Of a DNA stretch of 64,000 bases, positions 45,090 through 55,353 are shown one piece after another; the first letter of the stretch is position 1, and every line of letters starts with the position of its first letter. The position numbers and the translations under genes were made by a program. The stretch covers positions 496,001 to 560,000 of the forward strand of contig NZ_JAQZAJ010000002.1 of NCBI RefSeq assembly GCF_028737195.1. Direction: 5' to 3'. The notes below the pieces were generated by a model that saw only the letters and a program-made list of their open reading frames with translations, was not told the origin of the DNA and ran no database searches. Source of the DNA: Pseudovibrio exalbescens. Its GTDB lineage: Bacteria; Pseudomonadota; Alphaproteobacteria; Rhizobiales; Stappiaceae.

Positions 45090-46307
45090 ATGCATGTCTC
45101 AGGTAGTGATTCAGAATTTAGAATGGGCAGCCAAACCCAAATAGCCCGAGGGGAAGTAGAGCTTCCTGAAAGAAAAGAGAAGGACAGATCCAAGAATCTG
45201 TCCCTTGCTGTTCTTGATTCACCTGACGGAATGGAGCGCAGCAAGCACCAGTGGCATGCGCTGGAAGAGCGGTGCGCACCTCATTCGGTCTTTACAAGCT
45301 GGCCTCTGTGCTTCGCTGCTTTGCAAAACCTGAGTGATCATGAGCGCGGCTGCATTTTTACAGTCTGGGATGGAGAGAAGCTCGTTGCGGTGTTGCCGTT
45401 GAAGCGTGTCGCGCGGCGTGGCCTTGCCAAACTGACCAATCTCATCTCGGAGGGGCATTCAACGCTCGACCTTATGGCCGATGAAGCTGTCTCGCGGTCC
45501 GACCTTCTGGCGGTTCTTGCGCCGGCTTTCAAGGCTGCTAAGGCCGACTTGTTGGAACTGCGCGAGTTGAAGATGAACCAGGCGCTCATGCAGTTCCTGG
45601 AATGGGCCGGTCATGCGCACAAGTTCAAGGGCACGACGGCGCAGCTGGACTTGCAAAGCAGCTCAAGCTTCGAGGACTATTTTGTCGATATCGGCGAAGA
45701 ACTGCGCCAACGCATGCATACGGGTCGTCGACAACTGGAAAAAGTCGCTCCGATCGAACACAAGATCATCACAGATCATCAGCAGCTTATAGAGCAAACA
45801 ATGCCCGAGTTTGGCCCGCTCGCCTCCATGGATGAAGCGCGCGTGCGGAAGCTAAGCTTCATTCGGGCGTTGGCATCGGCCCCAAGTGAAGCCTGTCGGG
45901 TCGTTCTTACAGTCATAAAGCACGGCGATCGGATGATTTCGCGCGAGTGGGGGGTCATTCACCGCAAAGGATACACGGCCTATGCGATCTGCCGCGATCC
46001 GGCCTATGACAAGTTTCATACGCATGCGCTTCATAACGCCGAAAACATCCGCATGTGCTTTGAGAACAAACTGAAGAGCATGGACTTTGGCGCACACCTT
46101 AAAACAGAAGCCATCGCTTGGACCAACAACCTGACTCCGGTGTTCGATGTTTATCGAGCTCTGACGCCAAAGGGGTATCTCTATCTCTATGGTTGGCGCG
46201 CTGCTCTTAAGCCTGCCTTGAAGTGGCTTGTGCGCAAGGGGCGCAAGCTGCTTGCCGTTGGATTTCGAAAGCTGCCAAGGCGCGCGTCTTCTTCATCTGC
46301 ATCATAG
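45090..46307 (+). CDS. CelD/BcsL-family GNAT acetyltransferase
   Basis: 405-residue protein with the Acetyltransf_6 (CelD/BcsL) fold: an N-terminal half ending near LDLMADEAVSRSDLL (in short DEAVSRSDLL), then a GNAT core with LRQRMHTGRRQLEK near residue 212 (a typical R-x3-GRR...LEK box), GLASMDEARV-like text (PLASMDEARV) near 249 and ENKLKSMDFG near 331. The C-terminus is strongly basic (KGRKLLAVGFRKLPRRAS), suggesting membrane or polyanion association. Members often modify exopolysaccharide or cellulose, but no polysaccharide genes are nearby. The ATG at 45090 is 18 bases from the nearest GGAGG, so the true start may be the ATG at 45123. Family call by eye. Confidence 0.75.
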   Translation: MHVSGSDSEFRMGSQTQIARGEVELPERKEKDRSKNLSLAVLDSPDGMERSKHQWHALEERCAPHSVFTSWPLCFAALQNLSDHERGCIFTVWDGEKLVAVLPLKRVARRGLAKLTNLISEGHSTLDLMADEAVSRSDLLAVLAPAFKAAKADLLELRELKMNQALMQFLEWAGHAHKFKGTTAQLDLQSSSSFEDYFVDIGEELRQRMHTGRRQLEKVAPIEHKIITDHQQLIEQTMPEFGPLASMDEARVRKLSFIRALASAPSEACRVVLTVIKHGDRMISREWGVIHRKGYTAYAICRDPAYDKFHTHALHNAENIRMCFENKLKSMDFGAHLKTEAIAWTNNLTPVFDVYRALTPKGYLYLYGWRAALKPALKWLVRKGRKLLAVGFRKLPRRASSSSAS

Positions 46308-46411
46308 CCAGGCATTGCTGAGACTTTGGGGCGCTGGCCTCTATGCTCGAAAAGGGGGCAGTGGGCCAAATGCCAGCGGAAGCTTGGAGGCGACGGGTGT
46401 CTGAAATGGAT

Positions 46412-46434
46412 AACCCGGCGTGAAGCCGGGTTTT
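46412..46434 (+). terminator. Terminator after the acetyltransferase gene
   Basis: The perfect 8-bp stem AACCCGGC / GCCGGGTT with a 5-base loop runs into TTTC on the plus strand. Its symmetric base composition lets it work on the minus strand also, 31 bases after the glycerate kinase stop. Confidence 0.75.
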
Positions 46435-46464
46435 CGCGAGCGAGTCTTGACGGGAAATGCCGAC

Positions 46465-47607
46465 TTAGGAATGGCCTTGGGAGAGAGCCATCACTGCGGC
46501 AACGTTGCGCGCGGTCTGAGTCACGTTGAACTTCGCTTCCGTCAAGGCCTCTTGTAGTGAGACAGAACGGGGCACGACGCTGAAGATCGCGTCGATACCA
46601 TGATCATGGACCACATGGCTGTCTGTGGTCAGGCAGCCAGCAATGCCAATGACCGGCTTGTTGGCTGCTTTGGCGATACGGGCCACGCCCATGGGCGTTT
46701 TGCCGTTGATGGTCTGGCTGTCGATGCGGCCTTCTCCGGTGATTACTAGATCCGCATCCTTCACAGCCTCAGCCAAGCGCACCGCATCCATCACAATGTC
46801 AATGCCAGGTCGCAGCACAGCATTGAACAGACCCATGAACGCCGCACCAAGGCCGCCCGCAGCGCCAGCACCAGGAACGTCTTTCACGTCTTGGCCCAGC
46901 TGGTCTTTCATGACGGCGGCATAGTGCGCGAGGTAGCCGTCGAGTTCTTGCGCGACTTGCGGTGAGGCCCCTTTTTGCGGGCCAAAGACATGTGAGGCAC
47001 CGTTTGGACCGCACAGAGGGTTGGTGACATCACATGCCACCTCCAGCCGCACACCTGCCAGTCGCGGATCCACACCAGAGATGTCTATGCGCGCCAGACT
47101 TCGCAGTGCGCCACCGCCAGCAGGTAACTCGACGCCATCATCATCAAGCATCCGCACGCCCAGAGCCTGCGCCATGCCCAATCCGCCGTCATTGGTGGCA
47201 CTGCCACCAATGCCAACAATGATGTGTTCCACGCCCTCATCGAGAGCAGTCTTGACCAGTTCGCCTGTCCCAAAGGTCGATGTGACCAATGGGTCCCTCT
47301 GATCTTGGGGAACAAGGTGCAGGCCGGAGGCGGCGGCCATTTCGACTACCGCTGTCTTGCCGTTGCCCATCAGGCCAAAGAAGGCTTTGACAGGTGTTCC
47401 CAACGGGCCCGTGACGGTTTTTTCGACTATCCGGCCGTTGGATGCGTCAACCATGGACTGAACAGTGCCTTCGCCGCCGTCAGCCACAGGTAGCTTGAGG
47501 TAGTCGACATCCGGGAAAATCTCCCGAAAGCCCTCTTCAATGGCCTCGGCGACTTCCATCGCCGTCAGGCTTTCTTTGAAGGAATCGGGTGCGATTACAA
47601 TTTTCAT
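46465..47607 (-). CDS. Glycerate kinase (GlxK/GarK type)
   Basis: 380-residue type-I glycerate kinase, which phosphorylates D-glycerate to 2-phosphoglycerate. The N-terminal KIVIAPDSFKES motif is the family signature; VADGGEGTVQSMV near residue 45, IIVGIGGSATNDGG near 125 and LVITGEGRIDSQT near 283 follow. I start at the ATG at 47607 because the conserved region begins there; the annotated longer frame adds nine residues from a TTG without a ribosome site. It is 10 bases downstream of the GntP permease gene. Together with that gene and the regulator it forms a glycerate-use cluster. Confidence 0.93.
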   Translation of the reverse strand: MKIVIAPDSFKESLTAMEVAEAIEEGFREIFPDVDYLKLPVADGGEGTVQSMVDASNGRIVEKTVTGPLGTPVKAFFGLMGNGKTAVVEMAAASGLHLVPQDQRDPLVTSTFGTGELVKTALDEGVEHIIVGIGGSATNDGGLGMAQALGVRMLDDDGVELPAGGGALRSLARIDISGVDPRLAGVRLEVACDVTNPLCGPNGASHVFGPQKGASPQVAQELDGYLAHYAAVMKDQLGQDVKDVPGAGAAGGLGAAFMGLFNAVLRPGIDIVMDAVRLAEAVKDADLVITGEGRIDSQTINGKTPMGVARIAKAANKPVIGIAGCLTTDSHVVHDHGIDAIFSVVPRSVSLQEALTEAKFNVTQTARNVAAVMALSQGHS

Positions 47608-47617
47608 GATTTGAAAC

Positions 47618-48883
47618 TCACACAAAGAAACCAAAGACGCCGAAGATCAGGGTTGAGATGACCGCAATCGTCAGACCAACGGCAGATTCGTATGGCAACA
47701 GCTTAAGGCGTTCTTTGATGTCCATGTACACAGCACCGCCGGTGGCATGGAAGAAACTGCCGTGAGGCATGTGGTCCAGAACCGTCGCACCTGCATGCAT
47801 CATGGCTGCACCTGCAAGCGAGGCAACGCCCAGTTCCATGATGGTTGGCCCGAAGACGTTGGAGGCAACTGCCGTACCAGCCGTGGTGGATGCCGTCGCA
47901 AGTGACATGGTTGCACCGGAAATCGGGGCAAGAAGGTAGGAAGGCAAGCCAGAGGCGGCAAGCACGTCAATCAGGCCGGTCTTGAGACCGGAGTTGGCGA
48001 TGATGCCAGCCAGCGTACCGGTACCCAGCAGCATGATGGCCACAGGCGCCATGCGAGACAATCCGGAAACGGCAAAGGCATTTGTTTCGCGGGCACGGCC
48101 CATGGCAACGGCACCAAGCACACCACCCAGAGGCAACGCAATCAGCGGGTCAACGCTGATACCGGCGAACGGACGCAGCGCCAGAAGCACGATCGCAACA
48201 AGCGGGGCCACAAGTGAAGCACTGAAGCTCGGCAGTTCGCTGTAGTCTACGGACACAACTTCATGCTCTTGCACCATGCCACCCTTGGTGCGCAGGCTTT
48301 GAGCAATGAAATAGGCTGCCACCAGACCGCAAAGGCCCGGGATGACGCCAGCTGCCATGACAGTGGTCAGCGGCACGTTGAAGGCATCTGCAGCCGCAAT
48401 GGCGTTCGGGTTTGGAGACATCACGTTACCCGCCTTGCCGCCGCCGATCATGGCAAGAAGAACCGCCATCTTGGACAGGTCAGCGCGCCGGGCCACTGCC
48501 AGAGCAATCGGGGAAACCGTGATCACGGCCACGTCGACGAAAACGCCCACGGCAGTCAGGATCATGGTGGCAATCGCCAGTGCCAGCAGGGCACGGGTCT
48601 CGCCGACTCGTTTTACAATTGTTTCCGCGATGGATGTGGCTGCGCCAGATTCAATCAGCACACCGGCCAGTACGCCAGCGGCCAGAATACGCAGTACGGA
48701 TGTTGTGATGCCCTGTGCACCGCCAATCATCAACGACACAGTGCCGGACAGGTCGACGCCGCCCACGAGACCGCCGACAAGCGCGCCAATGATCATGCCG
48801 TAAGCCGGTGACACGCGTTTGAGGATCAGGACAATTGCGATCGTCAGCGCGACCAATGCCCCAAGGGTAGAAACCTCCACCAT
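47618..48883 (-). CDS. GntP family permease
   Basis: 421-residue inner-membrane transporter with about twelve hydrophobic segments. GntP signatures are GGGKAGNVMSPNPNAIAAAD (in short GGGKAGNVMSPNPN) near residue 147 and a C-terminal MPHGSFFHATGG. The family imports gluconate, glycerate or similar organic acids with protons. The adjacent glycerate kinase and CdaR regulator make D-glycerate the likely substrate. The start at 48883 has GGGAGCAG about 3-7 bases upstream and matches the usual N-terminus. Confidence 0.92.
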   Translation of the reverse strand: MVEVSTLGALVALTIAIVLILKRVSPAYGMIIGALVGGLVGGVDLSGTVSLMIGGAQGITTSVLRILAAGVLAGVLIESGAATSIAETIVKRVGETRALLALAIATMILTAVGVFVDVAVITVSPIALAVARRADLSKMAVLLAMIGGGKAGNVMSPNPNAIAAADAFNVPLTTVMAAGVIPGLCGLVAAYFIAQSLRTKGGMVQEHEVVSVDYSELPSFSASLVAPLVAIVLLALRPFAGISVDPLIALPLGGVLGAVAMGRARETNAFAVSGLSRMAPVAIMLLGTGTLAGIIANSGLKTGLIDVLAASGLPSYLLAPISGATMSLATASTTAGTAVASNVFGPTIMELGVASLAGAAMMHAGATVLDHMPHGSFFHATGGAVYMDIKERLKLLPYESAVGLTIAVISTLIFGVFGFFV

Positions 48884-49014
48884 AATCTGCTCCCAGTTTT
48901 TAAGAATGCAGGGCAAAATCTACGCTCGGCTGCCACCCATTGCTTTAGGCGCGCACACAGAGAATCTGTAAGATTTCAGAGGAATTCTTGTGCAAGTGCA
49001 CGACGTGCTTTTGC

Positions 49015-50232
49015 TTAGCCTTGATGCAGCATGGCCAAGTAAAGCCTTGTCTTGTCAGCAATATTGTAGAGGTTGAGCCCGGTTTCCTCTTCAATGCGCT
49101 TCAGGCGATAACGCAATGAGTTGCGGTGTATCCCAAGTTCCGCGCAGACGCTGATGTGGTCTTCGTTGTTGCGGAAAAAGCAGGCCAGCGTCTCAAGCAA
49201 CACGTCCTTGCCTTCCAGAGCACGGATGGGGCGACACAGCTCCGCACCACGCCAGTTGCGCCCGGACAAGCCATTGATCAGAACCGCAAGGGTGTGATCA
49301 TGATAAAACAGCATATGCCCTGCATTGTGGGCATCTGCGTCTGAAACCGCCTCAAGCGTTGCCTTGGCGGTTTCATAGGACCGAGACAGTCCGGAAAGGC
49401 CTTGAAAGAACCCTCCAAGCGCAATGCGGATTTCAAAGTCCGTCTCGCGCCGGACGCGCTCCATCAGCTTGGCGACCCGCTCGCGCTCCAGTTCCTGAGA
49501 CCATCCGGTTCGATTCAACGTAATCGGCTTGAGAACGATGACTTCGTTGCGCGCAACTGAAGAAATGCCAACCAGATTGTTGCGCTCAGGAAACTCCAGC
49601 AAATGCACAAGCCTTTGCAAGTGGTCCAGAGAAAGCTCCTGACCTGGGGCCGGAAGGACGCGCACAATGCTGGCGATCCGGGGTTGGGATAGATCTATGC
49701 CCAGCCGCTCGGCTATGGTGCGCAAGTGCATTTCATGCAGGTCTGGGCCTTGCACCAGTTGCAGGACCAGCTCTTCGCGGTGACGCTTGTCCCATTCAAC
49801 ATGGTTCAACAGCGACGCTTGCTCGATGATCAGTTCGGCGGCCATCTTCACCAGCTCGGCGTAGCGGCGAACCTGCTCCGGCGGTCCGGAAATACCAACC
49901 ACGCCGATGGGGGCTTCTTGAAACAGAATGGGGATGTTTACGCCCGGGCGCACGCCTGTCAGGTGCTGCGCAGTTGCTGCATCAATATCAACCGTGCGGT
50001 TGTCGTTAATGGCCAGCAGCGCGCCCTCATGGCGCTGGTGTAGGCGGCTCGGATCGCCGGACCCGATGATCAGGCCATTCCCGTCCATCACGTTCACTGA
50101 AAACGGGATGATCTTCATGGCCCGTTCTACAATTTGCCTCGCGATAGATGAATTGATCTGAGTTTTTTCAGAGTGCGCAGCTTTGTCCAAGCCCCGTTCA
50201 CCAAATGGAACGTGCTTCACTTCCCCCAACAT
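49015..50232 (-). CDS. CdaR (sugar diacid) family transcriptional regulator
   Basis: 405 residues. The N-terminal part (about 25-160) is a putative sugar-diacid recognition domain with INSSIARQIVERAMKIIPFSVNVMDGNGLIIGSGDP (in short ARQIVERAM and DGNGLIIGSGD). The middle is a GGDEF-like linker, and the C-terminal PucR-type helix-turn-helix carries ELGIHRNSLRYRLKRIEEETGL (in short HRNSLRYRLKRIEE). In E. coli CdaR activates genes for glycerate, galactarate and glucarate use. Here the regulated genes are most likely the gntP-type permease and kinase immediately downstream on the same strand. Whether it is transcribed with them across the 131-base gap is unclear. Confidence 0.9.
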   Translation of the reverse strand: MLGEVKHVPFGERGLDKAAHSEKTQINSSIARQIVERAMKIIPFSVNVMDGNGLIIGSGDPSRLHQRHEGALLAINDNRTVDIDAATAQHLTGVRPGVNIPILFQEAPIGVVGISGPPEQVRRYAELVKMAAELIIEQASLLNHVEWDKRHREELVLQLVQGPDLHEMHLRTIAERLGIDLSQPRIASIVRVLPAPGQELSLDHLQRLVHLLEFPERNNLVGISSVARNEVIVLKPITLNRTGWSQELERERVAKLMERVRRETDFEIRIALGGFFQGLSGLSRSYETAKATLEAVSDADAHNAGHMLFYHDHTLAVLINGLSGRNWRGAELCRPIRALEGKDVLLETLACFFRNNEDHISVCAELGIHRNSLRYRLKRIEEETGLNLYNIADKTRLYLAMLHQG

Positions 50233-50428
50233 GACAGTGACTTCCCCGCAAGTGTTCTGTTCTTGTAAGCAACGTAGCGTTTGATCCTAGGGGTAATAGA
50301 TGAATTGAAATAAATCTAGTGGGTATCCTGCGGCTAAGTTGCACCGGATCATTTGCGCTGCGGGCGTGGGCTCTGGCCGGGCGTCACAGGTCGCGATGCA
50401 ATCTGTGCCGAGCGGTCCAATGTGCCAC

Positions 50429-50458
50429 AAAAAAAGCCCGGCCAGACGGCCGGGCTTT
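50429..50458 (-). terminator. Terminator of rpsA
   Basis: On the minus strand the perfect 11-bp stem AAAGCCCGGCC / GGCCGGGCTTT with a 4-base loop is followed by TTTTTGTGG. It begins 24 bases after the rpsA stop. Confidence 0.92.
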
Positions 50459-50482
50459 CTCTCAGATCACTAAAGGATCCTA

Positions 50483-52177
50483 TTAGTCTTCGTCGCGTGC
50501 CTTCATCGCTGCAGCGAGGATGTCGCCGAGAGAAGAGCCAGCTTCGGAAGAACCGTACTGTGCAACCGCTTCCTTTTCTTCGGCGATTTCGAGCGCCTTG
50601 ATGGAAACGCCTACGCGGCGGGTCTTCTTGTCGAACTGGGTAATGCGAGCTTCAAACTTGTCACCAACGTTGAAGCGTGCTGGATCCTGTTCGTTGCGTT
50701 CACGGGACAGGTCGGCGCGGCGTACGAATGCAGTCAGGTCGCTGTCTGCAATCTTGACTTCCAGACCGCCGTCCTTGATCTCGATTACTTCACAGTTCAC
50801 AACCGCGCCCTTACGGACGTCGCCAGCTGCTGCTTCAAACGGATCGGAGCCGAGCTGCTTGATGCCGAGGGAGATGCGTTCTTTTTCAACGTCAACGTCG
50901 AGAACGATCGCCTTGACAACATCACCCTTCTTGTACTCTTCGATAACCTGTTCGCCTGGACGGTTCCAGTCGAGGTCGGAGAGGTGAACCATGCCGTCAA
51001 CGTCGCCTTCGAGGCCGATGAACAGACCGAATTCAGTCTTGTTCTTGACTTCGCCTTCGACTTCAGCGTTGACAGGGAACTTCTCAGCGAAGGCTTCCCA
51101 TGGGTTCTGAAGGGTCTGCTTGAGGCCCAGAGAAATGCGGCGCTTGGAAGCGTCCACTTCCAGAACAACCACTTCCACTTCCTGAGAAGTAGAAACGATC
51201 TTGCCTGGGTGTACGTTCTTCTTGGTCCAAGACATTTCGGAAACGTGGATCAGACCTTCGATGCCTGGTTCCAGCTCGACGAATGCGCCGTAGTCGGTGA
51301 TGTTGGTCACGCGACCGGAGAACTTTGCGTTCAGCGGGTACTTTGCGTCGATGCCTTCCCATGGATCGGTCTCGAGCTGCTTCATGCCGAGGCTGATGCG
51401 ATGGGTTTCCTGGTTCACGCGGATAACCTGAACCTTCACGGTCTGACCGATTGTCAGAACTTCGCTTGGGTGGTTAATGCGGCGCCATGCAATGTCGGTA
51501 ACGTGCAGCAGGCCGTCGATACCGCCGAGGTCAACGAATGCACCGTAATCGGTGATGTTCTTAACAACACCCTCAACGGTCTGACCTTCTTCAAGGCTCT
51601 GTACCAGCTCAGAACGCTGCTCTGCGCGGGTCTCTTCCAGAACAGTACGACGGGAAACGACGATGTTGCCACGACGCTTGTCCATCTTCAGGATCTGGAA
51701 TGGCTGAGCGTTGTGCATCAGCGGAGTCACGTCGCGCACTGGACGGATGTCCACCTGAGAGCGTGGAAGGAAGGCAACGGCGCCATCCAGATCCACGGTG
51801 AAACCACCCTTGACCTGGTTGAAGATCTGACCGGTAACCTTTTCGCCTGCTTCGAAAGCAACTTCCAGACGAACCCAGCTTTCTTCACGGCGCGCTTTGT
51901 CACGGGACAGAACAGCTTCGCCGAGAGCGTTTTCAACGCGCTCAAGGTAAACTTCAACTTCGTCGCCAACGCTCATTTCGCTGTCGCGAGCCTTAGCGCC
52001 GAATTCCTTGAGTGGGACGCGGCCTTCTACTTTGAGACCTACGTCGATAACTGCGAGATCTTTTTCAATGGCAACAACTGTGCCCTTGACCACGGTACCT
52101 TCATAAACGTCGGAAGTGGCAAATGATTCTTCCAACAGGGCCGCAAAATCTTCAGCAGCTGCGTTCATGTTTTCCAT
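50483..52177 (-). CDS. rpsA: 30S ribosomal protein S1
   Basis: 564-residue S1 with six S1 (OB-fold) repeats that help mRNAs reach the ribosome. Repeats begin near residues 30, 115, 200, 285, 370 and 455; the ITDYGAFVDLGGIDGLLHVTD and ITDYGAFVELEPGIEGLIHVSEMSW segments (in short ITDYGAFV) mark repeats 3 and 4. The start at 52177 (MENMNAAAED) is behind AGGAG with a 5-base gap; an upstream ATG adds six residues. It is last in aroA-cmk-rpsA, the standard alphaproteobacterial order. Codon use is strongly biased, as expected for an abundant protein. Confidence 0.97.
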   Translation of the reverse strand: MENMNAAAEDFAALLEESFATSDVYEGTVVKGTVVAIEKDLAVIDVGLKVEGRVPLKEFGAKARDSEMSVGDEVEVYLERVENALGEAVLSRDKARREESWVRLEVAFEAGEKVTGQIFNQVKGGFTVDLDGAVAFLPRSQVDIRPVRDVTPLMHNAQPFQILKMDKRRGNIVVSRRTVLEETRAEQRSELVQSLEEGQTVEGVVKNITDYGAFVDLGGIDGLLHVTDIAWRRINHPSEVLTIGQTVKVQVIRVNQETHRISLGMKQLETDPWEGIDAKYPLNAKFSGRVTNITDYGAFVELEPGIEGLIHVSEMSWTKKNVHPGKIVSTSQEVEVVVLEVDASKRRISLGLKQTLQNPWEAFAEKFPVNAEVEGEVKNKTEFGLFIGLEGDVDGMVHLSDLDWNRPGEQVIEEYKKGDVVKAIVLDVDVEKERISLGIKQLGSDPFEAAAGDVRKGAVVNCEVIEIKDGGLEVKIADSDLTAFVRRADLSRERNEQDPARFNVGDKFEARITQFDKKTRRVGVSIKALEIAEEKEAVAQYGSSEAGSSLGDILAAAMKARDED

Positions 52178-52383
52178 AAAAACTCCTGGTGCCATAAGCT
52201 ATGGCGTCGCCGGCGGGTTAGTGTTGATGTAAAGGGAGTCAAGTAGCCCGGCTTCCCAAAAGGTGTTGGGAAACAACCGCTTATAAAAAGCGGGCCGGCG
52301 AGGGCGGGATGCAAGACTCCAATTGTCTGTAATGCGGTCGGGCGACCAAACAAACGCTCAAACTTCTGCTTTCCAGAAAAAGC

Positions 52384-54425
<2,042 letters not shown>

Positions 54426-54569
54426 TCACCCTGTATTCGGGGTGAGACTCTTGAGATTATTCAATGCTGAATAAACCTTATTCGGCACAATTCCGCGATT
54501 AATCTTTGACAGAACGGGCATGCTAAGGCTATGGGGCTCGTCAAAGTGAATGAAACGAAGGTGACAACC

Positions 54570-54953
54570 GTGGCAAGACCGGAACTCGGCACCAAGCGCC
54601 TGTGTGCAGCATGTGGCGCGAAATACTACGACTTGAACCGTGATCCTATCACCTGTCCTAAGTGTGGTGAGGTGTTTGATCTTGGTATTGCAGTAAAGAC
54701 TGCAAAGGCAGCTCAGGCAGTTCAGATCGAGGAAGAAGAAGATGTACTCGAGCCACAAGGCGCCGAAATTGTGAGCCTTGAGGACGCTGACGCTGAAGTG
54801 TCTGGTGACGATGATGTGCCGGATCTTGAAGATGCTGGTATCGACGATGAGGAAATCAGCACTGGCGATGACGAAGATGTTTTCCTTGAAGAAGACGACG
54901 ACGAAAACGCCGTGCCGGGCATCGTAGTCAGCCGCGACGACGACGAAAGCTAA
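54570..54953 (+). CDS. TIGR02300 family protein with zinc ribbon and acidic tail
   Basis: 127-residue small protein divergent from aroA. The N-terminus ARPELGTKRLCAACGAKYYDLNRDP (in short PELGTKR and KYYDLNRDP) is the TIGR02300 signature; two CxxC pairs (CAAC, CPKC) form a probable zinc ribbon. The C-terminal two thirds is exceptionally acidic (long Asp/Glu runs). I choose the GTG at 54570, which has GAAGG 8 bases upstream and places the PELGTKR block at the start as in relatives; an ATG 39 bases earlier is an alternative. Its function is unknown; its constant position beside aroA-cmk-rpsA suggests a housekeeping role. Confidence 0.85.
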   Translation: MARPELGTKRLCAACGAKYYDLNRDPITCPKCGEVFDLGIAVKTAKAAQAVQIEEEEDVLEPQGAEIVSLEDADAEVSGDDDVPDLEDAGIDDEEISTGDDEDVFLEEDDDENAVPGIVVSRDDDES

Positions 54954-55000
54954 AATTTCCACAGACTGTGCAGGAACTTGGCTTTCGCCACTTATTCTGC

Positions 55001-55029
55001 TTGATCATCGGGGGCGGCGCGACTATGTT
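55001..55029 (+). promoter_or_regulatory. Promoter of the tRNA-Ala pair
   Basis: TTGATC (55001-55006) and TATGTT (55024-55029) are 17 bases apart, about 40 bases before the first tRNA. The spacer is GC-rich (GGGGGCGGCGCG), as is common for stringently controlled stable-RNA promoters. Confidence 0.6.
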
Positions 55030-55067
55030 CCGCCTCCATCGGACCTCCCGAGGTTCGGCAGGCGACT

Positions 55068-55143
55068 GGGGCTATAGCTCAGTTGGGAGAGCGCGTGAAT
55101 GGCATTCACGAGGTCAGCGGTTCGATCCCGCTTAGCTCCACCA
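55068..55143 (+). tRNA. tRNA-Ala (GGC), copy 1
   Basis: 76-nt cloverleaf with encoded CCA. Acceptor GGGGCTA pairs with TAGCTCC (one G-U), D-arm GCTC/GAGC, anticodon stem CGTGA/TCACG with loop ATGGCAT giving anticodon GGC, variable AGGTC and T-arm AGCGG/CCGCT with TTCGATC. It reads GCC and GCU codons. Confidence 0.98.
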
Positions 55144-55200
55144 GCCTCCTGCTTGAAGATGTTCATAAGCTAGTGATAGCCTGTGAACGACCTGTGGAAT

Positions 55201-55276
55201 GGGGCTATAGCTCAGTTGGGAGAGCGCGTGAATGGCATTCACGAGGTCAGCGGTTCGATCCCGCTTAGCTCCACCA
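55201..55276 (+). tRNA. tRNA-Ala (GGC), copy 2
   Basis: Identical over all 76 bases to the copy at 55068-55143, with a 57-base spacer between them. The spacer shows no resemblance to another tRNA and no terminator, so both are likely cut from one transcript that ends at the strong terminator just downstream. Confidence 0.98.
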
Positions 55277-55280
55277 TTTC

Positions 55281-55326
55281 AAAAAAACCACGCTAGCGAA
55301 ATTCGCAGCGTGGTTTTTTGTTTTTT
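55281..55326 (+). terminator. Terminator of the tRNA-Ala pair
   Basis: AACCACGCT and AGCGTGGTT form a perfect stem, closed by GCGAA/TTCGC, preceded by As and followed by TTTTTTG then six Ts. A very strong rho-independent terminator, and on the other strand it could end the photolyase transcript. Confidence 0.95.
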
Positions 55327-55353
55327 GCCCGGCCCGGCAGCTTGATCGAAGCT

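Noticed and set aside
50984-52126. A 380-codon open frame on the plus strand inside rpsA
   Set aside because: It runs antisense to a fully conserved ribosomal gene. Strong third-position bias in rpsA makes long antisense frames by chance; the product has no recognisable domain.
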